IMG/VR virus record: IMGVR_UViG_3300010885_032116
Coordinates: 1 to 63,020 of that record
DNA: 63,020 nucleotides
Source of the DNA: a virus
Strand: one strand, 5' to 3'
Below are positions 7,910-14,946 of this stretch, piece by piece. The stretch's first letter is position 1, and every line of letters starts with the position of its first letter. The translations under genes were made by a program, and so were the position numbers. Under the pieces are notes generated by a model that did no database searches, was not told the origin of the DNA, and worked only from the letters and a program-made list of their open reading frames with translations.

Positions 7910-8247
7910 GCGACAAGCAACGACGCTTGATTCAGGAGCGGTCCGGCGGCATGTGTGAGGCTTTAGTCTCCGTTAACAACACGTGGTCAAGGTGCTGGCA
8001 AACTCCTGTAGAAATACACCACATGCTTACTAGAGCCCGAGGCGGCGGAGCATTAGACAAAGCCGGGGAGATTTACCACTTGGTTGCTTTGTGCCCGGGC
8101 TGTCACCGTCTTAGCGACGGCGCTGAAGCTTATGAGGGCGGATTGCTTCTTGAGGGCAGCGCAATTTGGGACAGCACAAACAACAAACCGATATATACCG
8201 GACCCGACGATTATCTAAAAAGGAAGTATGGGCGTGACCAAACTTAA
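7906..8247 (+). CDS. HNH-type endonuclease
   Basis: A 113-residue HNH/His-Me finger protein: C17 and C30, then IHHM (H38, H39) and CPGCH (C63, C66, H67), consistent with a zinc-stabilised beta-beta-alpha metal fold that cuts DNA. It overlaps the polymerase stop by 4 nt and the next gene by 20 nt. It may be a structural or repair nuclease rather than a homing enzyme, because the flanking genes are intact and coupled. Confidence 0.75.
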   Translation: MSDKQRRLIQERSGGMCEALVSVNNTWSRCWQTPVEIHHMLTRARGGGALDKAGEIYHLVALCPGCHRLSDGAEAYEGGLLLEGSAIWDSTNNKPIYTGPDDYLKRKYGRDQT

Positions 8248-9016
8248 GCAACTATTGCGCGCAGCCCAGGGAGACTTGCCCATTACGGTGCGCCACGAAC
8301 GCTGGATGTCTTCCAATCCCAACCCAATTTACTCAGAAAAAGCGTTGGAATTTGCCCAACAAGCCCTCCAGCGCAATGTAGGGGGGTCTCGCAAAAGAGC
8401 CAGGCTGTTCCGCGCTTCGGGAATGGCCAGATGCCCACGCTCTCGTATGTTCACGTATTTAGGTATGCCTAAACGTCTAGACATTGATTCACAGCTAGCT
8501 GGAATATTTTCAATGGGGGAGTTTATTCACCTGCGCTGGCAAATGGCTGGAATCACCGAAGGCTGGCTGGTTTCGCCCGAGGTTCCCGTTGAGTCTCCTG
8601 AAATAATGCTAGGAGGGACAATGGATGGTGTTTTGTATGACAATAGCGGGTTTGAGTTGAAGTCCATAAACTCCCATGGGTACCGCCGTGTCATGGATTT
8701 TGGTCCCAAAGAGGAGCATCTGCTTCAGGTCCACGCCTACATGATCATGCGCAAAGAGGTGTCAGACCGGTTCTCTATTGTCTACGAAAACAAAGACACG
8801 TCGGAGTGGCGGGAGTTTAGAGTCACTTATGACCAGGTTATTGCTCAAAAAGCTATGAACGAGATTGAATCTCTAATTAGTAATTACACCAGCAATACCC
8901 TCCCGCCCATGCTTAGCTCTTGTGAAACTAAAGAGGGTTATATCTGGAGGGGATGCGAGTTTCGCGACATTTGCCCTTCCGCCTCATGGCCTGAGTCGAC
9001 TGACGGGGGAGTCTAG
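8228..9016 (+). CDS. Cas4/RecB-like PD-(D/E)xK exonuclease
   Basis: Nuclease core: GTMDGV (D133), then FELKS (E143, K145) and a QVHAYM motif (Q167), which is the RecB-family arrangement. Four cysteines sit where Cas4/AddB proteins bind a 4Fe-4S cluster: C69 N-terminal to the core and C232, C243, C249 after it. It likely resects DNA ends for phage recombination or genome processing. There is no CRISPR locus in the window, so this is not a Cas operon. It overlaps the HNH gene by 20 nt. Confidence 0.8.
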   Translation: MGVTKLKQLLRAAQGDLPITVRHERWMSSNPNPIYSEKALEFAQQALQRNVGGSRKRARLFRASGMARCPRSRMFTYLGMPKRLDIDSQLAGIFSMGEFIHLRWQMAGITEGWLVSPEVPVESPEIMLGGTMDGVLYDNSGFELKSINSHGYRRVMDFGPKEEHLLQVHAYMIMRKEVSDRFSIVYENKDTSEWREFRVTYDQVIAQKAMNEIESLISNYTSNTLPPMLSSCETKEGYIWRGCEFRDICPSASWPESTDGGV

Positions 9017-9035
9017 AAGTGAGAGAGGTGGCGAC

Positions 9036-9233
9036 ATGGAGCGCATTGAAATTCGTTACGGTGACCTGGAGACAACAGTCTTTATTAACCGGTCTTACCC
9101 AGATTCCCTTGACGACGCTACTCGGCGCGCAATGGAGGTTTTTGCCCACGCCGCCTCAGTCATTGCAAAATACGAGTGGTCTCCGCATATTCCACTTGAG
9201 GAACTTGTCGAAGTCGAAGACGACGACGAATGA
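9036..9233 (+). CDS. small acidic unknown protein
   Basis: A 65-residue protein beginning MERIEIRYGDLETTVF and ending in an acidic tail (EVEDDDE). ATG 9036 is chosen because GAGAGAGG lies 7 nt upstream. It is the last rightward gene before a convergent leftward gene. No family recognised. Confidence 0.6.
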   Translation: MERIEIRYGDLETTVFINRSYPDSLDDATRRAMEVFAHAASVIAKYEWSPHIPLEELVEVEDDDE

Positions 9234-9237
9234 CAAA

Positions 9238-9290
9238 GGCCCAGCTCCAGTAAAGAAGCCAGGCCCTTGCCGTGTATCTGATCAGATACG
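9238..9290. terminator. bidirectional terminator region between convergent genes
   Basis: Two folds fill the gap between the rightward gene ending at 9233 and the leftward gene ending at 9295. One is an imperfect stem, AAAGGCCCAGC with GCCAGGCCCTT (about 9235-9267). The other is a perfect 16-bp palindrome, GTATCTGATCAGATAC (9274-9289). Long U-tracts are lacking. The palindrome could equally be a protein-binding operator. Confidence 0.45.
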
Positions 9291-9294
9291 TGGT

Positions 9295-9651
9295 TTAGTA
9301 AATTGTGAAAGCACTCACGTTCACCGTTCCGCTGACGGTGATCTTTGCCAAGCCATCGGCCGGATCAGCAAAGCTATCGTCAATCGGACCAACTGCAATA
9401 TCGCCAGAGGTCAGCGGGGCAGTTACTACAAGATCCGGGATGGCAGAGTTCCATGCGGTAGTACCAGGAGCCGCTACTGTGACGGTCACCGCAGATCCAC
9501 CGGTATTCTTGACGCGAATAAAGACATTCTTGCCCGGAGCAACGGTAGCGGTATCGGCAGAGGTGACCGATTGACCGGCGACTCCAGCCAGGCTAAGCGC
9601 AGCGCCTGCTGTGTAAGTAATTGCGTTTGAAGCCAAAGTGACTGTAGCCAT
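9295..9651 (-). CDS. structural-type beta protein, inverted orientation
   Basis: A 118-residue Thr/Val/Ala-rich protein with regular alternation (TVTVAAPG, ITVSGTVNV), as in head-decoration, fibre or Ig-like virion proteins. The ribosome site GGAGGAACT immediately precedes ATG 9651 on the minus strand and fixes the start. It is the only leftward gene between 0.7 and 58.9 kb, flanked by a convergent terminator and a 64-nt divergent spacer, so it has its own transcription unit. A capsid decoration role is inferred from composition only. Confidence 0.7.
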   Translation of the reverse strand: MATVTLASNAITYTAGAALSLAGVAGQSVTSADTATVAPGKNVFIRVKNTGGSAVTVTVAAPGTTAWNSAIPDLVVTAPLTSGDIAVGPIDDSFADPADGLAKITVSGTVNVSAFTIY

Positions 9652-9715
9652 AGTTCCTCCAGATAGAAAAGATGTTCATCTCCAAGATAAGGTTGACTAC
9701 AATTCAGGAGTGGTT

Positions 9716-10126
9716 ATGTCGGTAAAAATCCGCCGGGGAAGCACTGAAAATGCTCCAAAAGACGTACAGCTAGGTACGAGACTTACCGAAGTTCCCACAC
9801 AGTATGGACTGCCCAGTGTTGAAGAACTGTGGAAAGAGATTCATGGCTATGTTGATATTTTGTTGGGAAGAACAGATTCTCCGGTCAATTCTCCATATTT
9901 AGCCATGGGGGAGGTAGCCACTACCTATTATTCTCGCGCTCAGGAGATTGACATGCTTATCCACGTAGCCGAGCGTGAGGGGATTGTTATGCGTGGATCC
10001 CCATTTTACAAGTTTCGCACAGGGGAGCTGAGGAGCTTTATTGAGCTGTCTAGAAAGTGCGCGGAGTTGGGATCAAGGCGCCTCACCCAGGAGCAGCTCT
10101 TGCACGCTCAGCGCTATGAGGAATAG
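9716..10126 (+). CDS. conserved phage hypothetical, about 136 residues
   Basis: Starts MSVKIRRGSTENAP at ATG 9716, with AGGAG at 9706-9710. An earlier in-frame start at 9638 would run into the divergent gene and lacks a ribosome site. The middle is helical (YYSRAQEIDMLIHVAEREG). The C-terminus is basic and helical (ELSRKCAELGSRRLTQEQ). Proteins of this kind occur in actinophage replication regions; function unknown. Confidence 0.6.
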   Translation: MSVKIRRGSTENAPKDVQLGTRLTEVPTQYGLPSVEELWKEIHGYVDILLGRTDSPVNSPYLAMGEVATTYYSRAQEIDMLIHVAEREGIVMRGSPFYKFRTGELRSFIELSRKCAELGSRRLTQEQLLHAQRYEE

Positions 10127-10201
10127 TCACGGAAAAATTTGTGATTAAATATGAGTCGAAACCTTTTGTATTATGAAGATACCTTCGTTGTTAGGAGCAC
10201 C

Positions 10202-10570
10202 ATGCCAAACAGTCTTACAAGGGGAAACGCCAGAGTCGGTTCCCTCACTGCTACCCGTGATCTTTCTGCCGCCACCCTCACAGTAGGCGGCGGAACAACT
10301 ATCAACAAGATTGCTTCTGGAACCGCGTCTGTTGACTTTCCCTCTATCGCGGCAGTATCTACCGGAAGCGCTACTTTCACGCTTACCGGAGCCACCACGA
10401 GCGATATTGTCATCCTCAATGTTCCCGCCCTCACAAATGGACTTGGGTTTGTTGGGGCATCCGTTACGGCAGCAGATACCGTTACTGTCTACGCTGTAAA
10501 CACCACTGCTGCTGCGATCAACAACGCTGCGGTTACTTTTAAATATCTTCTTGTAGATGCCTCAGCCTGA
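10202..10570 (+). CDS. small structural-type beta protein
   Basis: A 122-residue Thr/Ala/Val-rich protein (ATLTVGGGTTINKIASG, SATFTLTGATTSD) resembling repeat-like phage fibre or decoration domains. ATG 10202 is preferred: AGGAG lies at 10193-10197, whereas the in-frame ATG 10151 has no such site. Its composition resembles the inverted gene at 9295-9651, so the two may be partner virion proteins placed away from the main structural block. It overlaps the resolvase start by 14 nt. Confidence 0.6.
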   Translation: MPNSLTRGNARVGSLTATRDLSAATLTVGGGTTINKIASGTASVDFPSIAAVSTGSATFTLTGATTSDIVILNVPALTNGLGFVGASVTAADTVTVYAVNTTAAAINNAAVTFKYLLVDASA

Positions 10571-11015
10571 AACTAAACAAATGAGCTGGGGAGTCGACCT
10601 GGGGGTACGTAGTGTTTATGCTGCGCACCTTGATGGATTGACTCTCCAGCTTTATTCATTTGTGCTGAAACGTGGACTAGGTAGAGCCTTAGAACTGAGT
10701 CAAATATCTGAATGGATAGACAAAACAATTAGCACAGAAGAACCTGTGTACATCGAGGAGCCGCCTTTAGCAGGCTCTCGTAACATCAGGACTGCCCTGC
10801 AACTCTCTATGACGGCCGGGGTGATTGCATCAAGGCTCCCCCAAGCTGAGTTTGTCCCCGTAGCCTCTTGGAAGAAAAAAGTAGTAGGGAGGGGAAATAT
10901 GGATAAAACCGGCGTGTCGCAATGGCTTAATCTATTGCACCCCGACTATTTTGTGTTATGTGCCGGTGACCAAAACCACATTGACGCCACCTGCATTGCC
11001 CTCTTCGGGCGTTAA
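10557..11015 (+). CDS. RuvC-like Holliday junction resolvase
   Basis: RNase-H-fold junction resolvase. Acidic residues appear in the RuvC order: D14 in GVDLG, E67/E68 in VYIEEPP, and D138/D143 in DQNHIDA near the end. At 152 residues it has the usual family length. It would cut branched intermediates before packaging. The start at ATG 10557 overlaps the preceding gene; ATG 10578 (MSWGVDLG) is a close alternative. Confidence 0.75.
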   Translation: MPQPETKQMSWGVDLGVRSVYAAHLDGLTLQLYSFVLKRGLGRALELSQISEWIDKTISTEEPVYIEEPPLAGSRNIRTALQLSMTAGVIASRLPQAEFVPVASWKKKVVGRGNMDKTGVSQWLNLLHPDYFVLCAGDQNHIDATCIALFGR

Positions 11016-11430
11016 ATACTACTCTCTGACGAACACACGTTCGAATTCAGCGTTAGACGAGCTATATGGGGAAGACGAGAAAAAGGGTCTAGGCCTGGGC
11101 CGTCTTATTCCGGAGTGGCATAATCACGCCGCCTGTGCCGGAGTCCCCGACAGGGTGTTTTTTGGAACCTCTGAGGCGGGGGTAAGGCCAGCTCTAACGG
11201 TCACCGAGATTAGTAACGCGCGGCGTTATTGCGACACATGTTCGGTTTTTGTTCATTGCCTTACTCACGCCCTAGAAGTCCGAGAAAGATATGGCGTGTG
11301 GGCAGGTACTTCCGGGCGTACTCGGAATAAGATGTGGGTAGAAATCGACACGGGACTAGCCAGCATCCCTGAAATTGTTGAGCGGACCAAGATTATCAGT
11401 GAAAAACGTGCCAAACGCAGGAAGCCTTAA
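10951..11430 (+). CDS. WhiB-like Fe-S transcription regulator
   Basis: Four cysteines (C62, C94, C97, C103) in the WhiB C...CxxC...C order and the following GVWAG turn (115-119) identify the actinobacterial Wbl family. These bind a 4Fe-4S cluster and contact the major sigma factor. The basic C-terminus (EKRAKRRKP) would contact DNA. It may alter host transcription, as phage Wbl proteins can. The true start is uncertain: the frame overlaps the resolvase, and GTG 10960/10966 or TTG 10981/10996 are possible. Confidence 0.8.
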   Translation: MCYVPVTKTTLTPPALPSSGVKYYSLTNTRSNSALDELYGEDEKKGLGLGRLIPEWHNHAACAGVPDRVFFGTSEAGVRPALTVTEISNARRYCDTCSVFVHCLTHALEVRERYGVWAGTSGRTRNKMWVEIDTGLASIPEIVERTKIISEKRAKRRKP

Positions 11431-11451
11431 TTAACAGAAGAGGAGTACCGC

Positions 11452-11838
11452 ATGAGCCACGGACCACATTGCAAGTACCCTGAAAACTCCATCTGTATGT
11501 GTGAGCTGGAGCCTGAAACGGCGCCTAGCCTTTACCACGACATTTTGTGCCCAATGCGTCAAAACCCCTGCGCTCCCCTGACTAACAAAGAGGGCAACGT
11601 CATTGTTACCACCAAGCAGGACCATTTTGAGTCTGAGGACCGAGATTGCGAACGTTGCGGGGAAAAATGCTTGTGCACAATCATCCATCTGACGCGCTAC
11701 GACGAGCGACGACGCATGGAGACAAAGGAAAAGCATCCTTCTAACAAGCACGGTAAACACGAGAAGACTGCCGAAAACGAGATGGTTGTTTACACATACA
11801 AGAACCCCGGCAACTGGCGGGTGATCAAAAATGCATGA
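11452..11838 (+). CDS. Cys/His-rich small protein
   Basis: A 128-residue protein with a clear ribosome site (AGAGGAG) upstream. Three metal-ligand clusters are visible: HGPHC...CMC at the N-terminus, HDILC in the middle and CERCGEKCLC near residue 65. The N-terminal H-x2-C...C-x-C pattern is shared with four neighbouring small genes. It likely binds zinc; target unknown. The end overlaps the next gene by 8 nt. Confidence 0.65.
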   Translation: MSHGPHCKYPENSICMCELEPETAPSLYHDILCPMRQNPCAPLTNKEGNVIVTTKQDHFESEDRDCERCGEKCLCTIIHLTRYDERRRMETKEKHPSNKHGKHEKTAENEMVVYTYKNPGNWRVIKNA

Positions 11839-12055
11839 ACACGACACCCATTGTCCCTCGCTCCTGGGCCTTCCCTGCTGCTGCACGCTGCTTGCTAGAA
11901 CCAGAAAAGATGAGCGCGAGAAAGCCGCGGAGAGGGTAAACGCCCAGCCTTGGGCAGTCTTTGAGCACGGTGGCGCCTTAAGGATGATGGTTATCCGAGA
12001 AGACGCCATGGCGGCAGCCAACGGGTTTCTTGGGGCAGAGGAGCAGGAAAAGTGA
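11831..12055 (+). CDS. HxxxC...CCC small protein
   Basis: A 74-residue protein starting MHEHDTHC, with CCC at 16-18. It is the same H-D-x-x-C...C-x-C layout as its neighbours, followed by a basic helix (LARTRKDEREKAAER). Overlaps on both sides indicate coupled translation. Function unknown. Confidence 0.6.
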   Translation: MHEHDTHCPSLLGLPCCCTLLARTRKDEREKAAERVNAQPWAVFEHGGALRMMVIREDAMAAANGFLGAEEQEK

Positions 12056-12330
12056 CCACGCCCGATTACTACTTAACTCCAGCCGAGTTCTTTGACGCCA
12101 TAGAGAAAGCTTTCTTAAAGGTTTATTGTGAGGAAAACGAAAAAGACTTTTACGAAATTAAGTGCCATCCGGAGGATATTGCGGTTAACGCGACCGTAAT
12201 TATTGAGTCCGTTAGCGCATATCTTTGTGCGCGGATGTACGCAGAACGACGTATGACTCGTGAGTCATCATCTTTAGCAGCCAAGCCTGAAAAAAGGAAA
12301 GGCGCCCCATACCCAAAGGAGCGCACGTGA
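12052..12330 (+). CDS. unknown small protein
   Basis: A 92-residue protein from GTG 12052, overlapping the previous stop by 4 nt. The N-terminal half is acidic and helical (AEFFDAIEKAFLKVYCEE). The C-terminus is basic (KPEKRKGAPYPKERT). It lacks the paired cysteine motif of its neighbours. No family recognised. Confidence 0.55.
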   Translation: MTTPDYYLTPAEFFDAIEKAFLKVYCEENEKDFYEIKCHPEDIAVNATVIIESVSAYLCARMYAERRMTRESSSLAAKPEKRKGAPYPKERT

Positions 12331-12506
12331 CTCACGACCCCTTGTGCCGACATACCGTAGACAGTTTTACGGGAAACGAGCACTGTGACTGCATTCTCAT
12401 TAAAAAAGTCAGATCTGATGAGGTTGCTCAATTTGTTGAACTGGTTAAGGCAGCTAAATCAAAACGCAAGAATACCCTGTGGAAAAGATTTAGGAAATTC
12501 TGGTGA
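12327..12506 (+). CDS. HDPLC...CDC mini-protein (59 aa)
   Basis: Short gene from GTG 12327 (overlapping the previous stop, GTGA) to TGA 12506. The peptide begins MTHDPLC and carries CDC at residues 20-22, then a basic helical tail ending WKRFRKFW. It belongs to the local set of H-x2-C...C-x-C proteins. The overlapping starts and the shared motif argue that it is real. Confidence 0.6.
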   Translation: MTHDPLCRHTVDSFTGNEHCDCILIKKVRSDEVAQFVELVKAAKSKRKNTLWKRFRKFW

Positions 12507-12607
12507 GCAGCGTAGTCATGTTCATTATGGCGGTTCTTCTTGGCTCGCTAGTATTGGTCATGCTGTTGAACTGGTCCAGAGAAAAAAACGGGGATGACGA
12601 GGAGTGA
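12503..12607 (+). CDS. single-helix membrane peptide (34 aa)
   Basis: GTG 12503 overlaps the previous stop, and TGA 12605-12607 overlaps the next GTG. The peptide starts MSSVVMFIMAVLLGSLV, continues with about 10 more hydrophobic residues and ends in an acidic tail (NGDDEE). It is one predicted membrane helix. Overlaps at both ends make coupled translation plausible. Role unknown; a small membrane-acting early protein is possible. Confidence 0.5.
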   Translation: MSSVVMFIMAVLLGSLVLVMLLNWSREKNGDDEE

Positions 12608-12837
12608 AGTGGGCTTACGATGCTGCGTGCAGATTGCCAGGAAGCAATCCTGTGTGGTGGGACGAAGAGGGTGTGTGCACCGACTTGGCCATCCAAATTT
12701 GCTCTACGTGCCCTGTTCAGCCGGAATGCCTGGACGAGGCCTTAACCGCTCAGGAAACAAATGGAATCTGGGGTGGCCTGACGCCAAAGCAGCGCCAGAG
12801 GATTGGGGCCACTAGGTGGGAGAAAGGAAGAAGATGA
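12604..12837 (+). CDS. second WhiB-like protein
   Basis: A 77-residue Wbl-family protein: C9, C33, C36 and C42 as cluster ligands, then the canonical GIWGG (54-58) and a basic tail (WEKGRR). It is closer to a minimal Wbl domain than the first copy at 10951-11430. It starts at GTG 12604, overlapping the membrane peptide, and its stop overlaps the next ATG. Two Wbl genes within 2 kb suggest regulatory control of host or phage promoters. Confidence 0.85.
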   Translation: MKWAYDAACRLPGSNPVWWDEEGVCTDLAIQICSTCPVQPECLDEALTAQETNGIWGGLTPKQRQRIGATRWEKGRR

Positions 12838-13061
12838 GACAACATCACCCGCTATGTGAACGACACTCTGAAGGCAACGTCAAGGTGTGTATCTGCCCAG
12901 AAATTGAGCAAGCCCGCGCTGAGGAACGCCGAGCTGTGATAAAACTGGCCATCTACCTACAAGGCCGGGGATACGGTCAAGCAAACAGCATTGACGCTGG
13001 AGACTTTATTGACGCACTAAACGAGCGATCGTGGAAAGACAATCCCTATTGGGAAGGATGA
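12834..13061 (+). CDS. HHPLC...CIC small protein
   Basis: A 75-residue protein from ATG 12834 (ATGA overlap with the WhiB stop, GAAAGGAAG upstream). It begins MRQHHPLC with CIC at 19-21, again the local metal-ligand pattern. A helix (EQARAEERRAVIKLAIYL) follows. Function unknown. Confidence 0.6.
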   Translation: MRQHHPLCERHSEGNVKVCICPEIEQARAEERRAVIKLAIYLQGRGYGQANSIDAGDFIDALNERSWKDNPYWEG

Positions 13062-13062
13062 T

Positions 13063-13509
13063 ATGTCAGACAAAGACGGTGAGCTTGTTCCTCTTCCCGA
13101 CAACCCCACCCAGGACGAGCGCGCTTATGCAGCTCACCAGCTTAGGCTGGGAGGTCTGACGTGGACGGAAGTATCCACTAAGGCTGGTTACGCCAACGCA
13201 GCCACAGCAAACGTGGAAGTAAAGGCTTTCTTGCAAAGAGCTGCTCTTATGCGTGATTACGCCCTGCGCCAGGAGTCTTTGGACATGGAAATGGACCGCC
13301 TTGACGCCTTACAGGCTGCTGCCTGGGGAGCGGCTATGACTGGAGATCTCAAGGCCATCGACACCTGCATCCGTGTCATGGGACACCGGGCCAAACTTCT
13401 AGGACTGGAATACCGTGAAGAGACCGTAGTGAACAGAACTATTGTGGTTACTGGGTCTACTGAGCAGTACGTACAGACCTTGAAAATGATTGCTGGCACT
13501 GATGAGTAA
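13063..13509 (+). CDS. terminase small subunit
   Basis: A 148-residue protein with an N-terminal helix-turn-helix (YAAHQLRLGGLTWTEVSTKAG) and a helical oligomerisation core (DMEMDRLDALQAAAWGAA, then DLKAIDTCIRVMGHRAKLLG). The latter is the layout of actinophage small terminases that recognise the packaging site. The large subunit lies 6 kb downstream, an unusual separation. Confidence is moderate because small terminases diverge strongly. Confidence 0.65.
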   Translation: MSDKDGELVPLPDNPTQDERAYAAHQLRLGGLTWTEVSTKAGYANAATANVEVKAFLQRAALMRDYALRQESLDMEMDRLDALQAAAWGAAMTGDLKAIDTCIRVMGHRAKLLGLEYREETVVNRTIVVTGSTEQYVQTLKMIAGTDE

Positions 13510-13702
13510 TTTCATTGGGACTTTACTCGTAGCATTGGAACAATTAGAACGTTATATGGACAAGTTTTCCAAAATGTATGGGATGAGGACAGTGAAGCAC
13601 GACTCAAATTGCGAGATTAGCGAGGCTTGCCTTCAGTGCCGCTGTCTCCCAGACGACATGTGCGAATGCACCTGTGGAAAGCTGGATGGATACCGTGGCT
13701 GA
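13502..13702 (+). CDS. Cys-rich small protein
   Basis: A 66-residue protein from ATG 13502, overlapping the terminase stop. The C-terminal half has HDSNC, then C-x2-C-x-C and CECTC, so at least seven cysteines lie within about 25 residues. It is the fifth member of the local H-x2-C...C-x-C set. Likely metal-binding; function unknown. Confidence 0.55.
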   Translation: MSNFIGTLLVALEQLERYMDKFSKMYGMRTVKHDSNCEISEACLQCRCLPDDMCECTCGKLDGYRG

Positions 13703-13919
13703 GCTATACGGGTTGTATTTTCCCGAAATCAACCCTGCGCAATACCAGCCTTTAGAGGCGATGGTGCTTATCAAGGGGTTCGATTCCCACCAGCGCATCC
13801 GTTACCGCGAGATTGCCACGGGTGGATTAGGGCCAATGGAGTGTTATGGAATGGCCATGAGCGCCGCAGACACCTGGCGGCAGGTGCTTATGAATGGCTT
13901 GCGGAAGGCTGAAGACTGA
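13686..13919 (+). CDS. unknown protein, about 77 residues
   Basis: Starts MDTVAELYGLYFPE at ATG 13686 (GTG 13695 is an alternative) and overlaps the previous gene. It is helical with a conserved-looking centre (YREIATGGLGPMECYGMAMS). The ending LRKAED resembles short helical linkers in head genes. No family recognised. Confidence 0.5.
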   Translation: MDTVAELYGLYFPEINPAQYQPLEAMVLIKGFDSHQRIRYREIATGGLGPMECYGMAMSAADTWRQVLMNGLRKAED

Positions 13920-13923
13920 TCCC

Positions 13924-14364
13924 ATGATTAGTGCATTCGGTATTGAACATGGTGGTGTTTCTAAGGGTCTTCCTTCGGTGTTGCGCGCTGGCGTAAAAGC
14001 TGGAAAGGTATTCCCCGGGGCCGCACGCGGTATGGGCCGTGAGACTAATCAGGCCCAGAACTACATGCGTTATCGAGTTGCCGCGAATAAGGCCGGGCGT
14101 GACGCTGCTCGCACGGGAAGCTTGAATGACACGTTTGTTCGAACGGGAGGGCGCGACGCCCTTGGCGGCGCTGAAGTGCGTGGGGTTATGTCGCGCAAGA
14201 ACGTCGGTCGTCAAATGAAGAAGGAAAGCACTCTGCTTGGCACGACAAAGCCGGGTGTTCCAGGGACTCCTCAGGGTATGCGCGCGTCTGCCGCTGCCGA
14301 TAGGACGGCAAGCTACCGCCGCACTAAAGGTCGCGCCCCACTCACGACACCTCGGCTACCCTAA
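13924..14364 (+). CDS. SAFG-tag basic protein 1
   Basis: A 146-residue very basic protein whose first 15 residues, MISAFGIEHGGVSKG, match the starts of several other proteins here. The body is rich in Arg, Gly and Ala with no enzyme motif, and it contains KGLPSVLRA, repeated as KGLPSALRA inside the 14947 protein. Basic composition and location near the terminases suggest a virion or DNA-associated protein. That is inference. Confidence 0.6.
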   Translation: MISAFGIEHGGVSKGLPSVLRAGVKAGKVFPGAARGMGRETNQAQNYMRYRVAANKAGRDAARTGSLNDTFVRTGGRDALGGAEVRGVMSRKNVGRQMKKESTLLGTTKPGVPGTPQGMRASAAADRTASYRRTKGRAPLTTPRLP

Positions 14365-14373
14365 GATCCTTAC

Positions 14374-14859
14374 ATGATTAGCGCATTCGGAGTAGACCAT
14401 GGCTCGGTTTCCAAAGGACTCCGGGACAAGATTGACCGTCGCCCTGAGAAGCTGCGCCGCTCAGCTACGCGTAGACACGTGGCCGCATCGAACACAGAGC
14501 TCGCAGGCGGAGCCCTCGTTGGCGCTTCGTTACCAGCAGCTGCTTGGGGCGTAGGCAAGATCAAACACCCTATGGCTCAAAAGATTTCCGGGAAGATGAA
14601 CCTGGATAGCCTAAAGGGATCGGTAGGGAAAGTCCCATCCCGTGGCATTCCAGCCAAGGTAATTATGGGTGTTGGCCCGCATCTCCCAGGGTCAGCAGGA
14701 AAAGTGCTTCGTCATCCACTAACTATTGCTGGAACTGCAGCTGCTTTCGGCGGTCCGGTGCTTTACCACAACATAAAGAACCATAAGGCAGCAAACGCGG
14801 AGTACAAAAGCCTTAAGGAAGACTACAAACAAAGCAAGAAGAAGAACACTAGCGCCTGA
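14374..14859 (+). CDS. SAFG-tag basic protein 2 with hydrophobic segments
   Basis: A 161-residue protein starting MISAFGVDHGSVSKG. A glycine/alanine-rich hydrophobic stretch (ELAGGALVGASLPAAAWGVG, about 45-65) and another near 120 (LTIAGTAAAFGGPVLY) could be membrane hairpins. Ends are strongly basic (KEDYKQSKKKNTSA). It lies in tandem with two other SAFG genes. Function unknown; membrane-active virion protein is a possibility. Confidence 0.6.
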   Translation: MISAFGVDHGSVSKGLRDKIDRRPEKLRRSATRRHVAASNTELAGGALVGASLPAAAWGVGKIKHPMAQKISGKMNLDSLKGSVGKVPSRGIPAKVIMGVGPHLPGSAGKVLRHPLTIAGTAAAFGGPVLYHNIKNHKAANAEYKSLKEDYKQSKKKNTSA

Positions 14860-14865
14860 CGCGAC

Positions 14866-14940
14866 CTCCTCGGGACAATGACAAGTAAGCCGGGGCAGGT
14901 CAAATGGGCATAGACAGCCCCGGCCCCTAAGCCCGAGGAG
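14866..14940 (+). promoter_or_regulatory. nested hairpin sequestering a ribosome site
   Basis: CTCCTCGGG (14866-14874) pairs perfectly with CCCGAGGAG (14932-14940). Inside, GCCGGGGC (14889-14896) pairs with GCCCCGGC (14917-14924) around a 20-nt loop. The right outer arm contains GAGGAG, which is the ribosome site for GTG 14947, six nt further on. Folding would block translation of the 630-residue SAFG protein. No U-tract follows, so translational control is likelier than termination. It lacks a T-arm, so it is not a tRNA. Confidence 0.6.
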
Positions 14941-14946
14941 CCATAC

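Noticed and set aside
8228-9016. CRISPR-associated cas4 gene
   Set aside because: The fold and Fe-S cysteines match, but there is no CRISPR array or other cas gene. Stand-alone Cas4-like nucleases are common in phages.
9305-9574. rightward gene inside 9295-9651
   Set aside because: It is the mirror of the leftward gene, which has a strong ribosome site and the better structural-protein sequence.
13700-13800. tRNA-like T-arm GGGGTTCGATTCCC
   Set aside because: It lies inside a coding gene, and the sequence about 60 nt upstream does not supply a matching acceptor stem. No anticodon arm could be fitted.
14866-14940. tRNA, because the hairpin is 75 nt long
   Set aside because: It has a long nested two-stem form without D, anticodon or T arms. 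The outer arm contains the ribosome site of the next gene.
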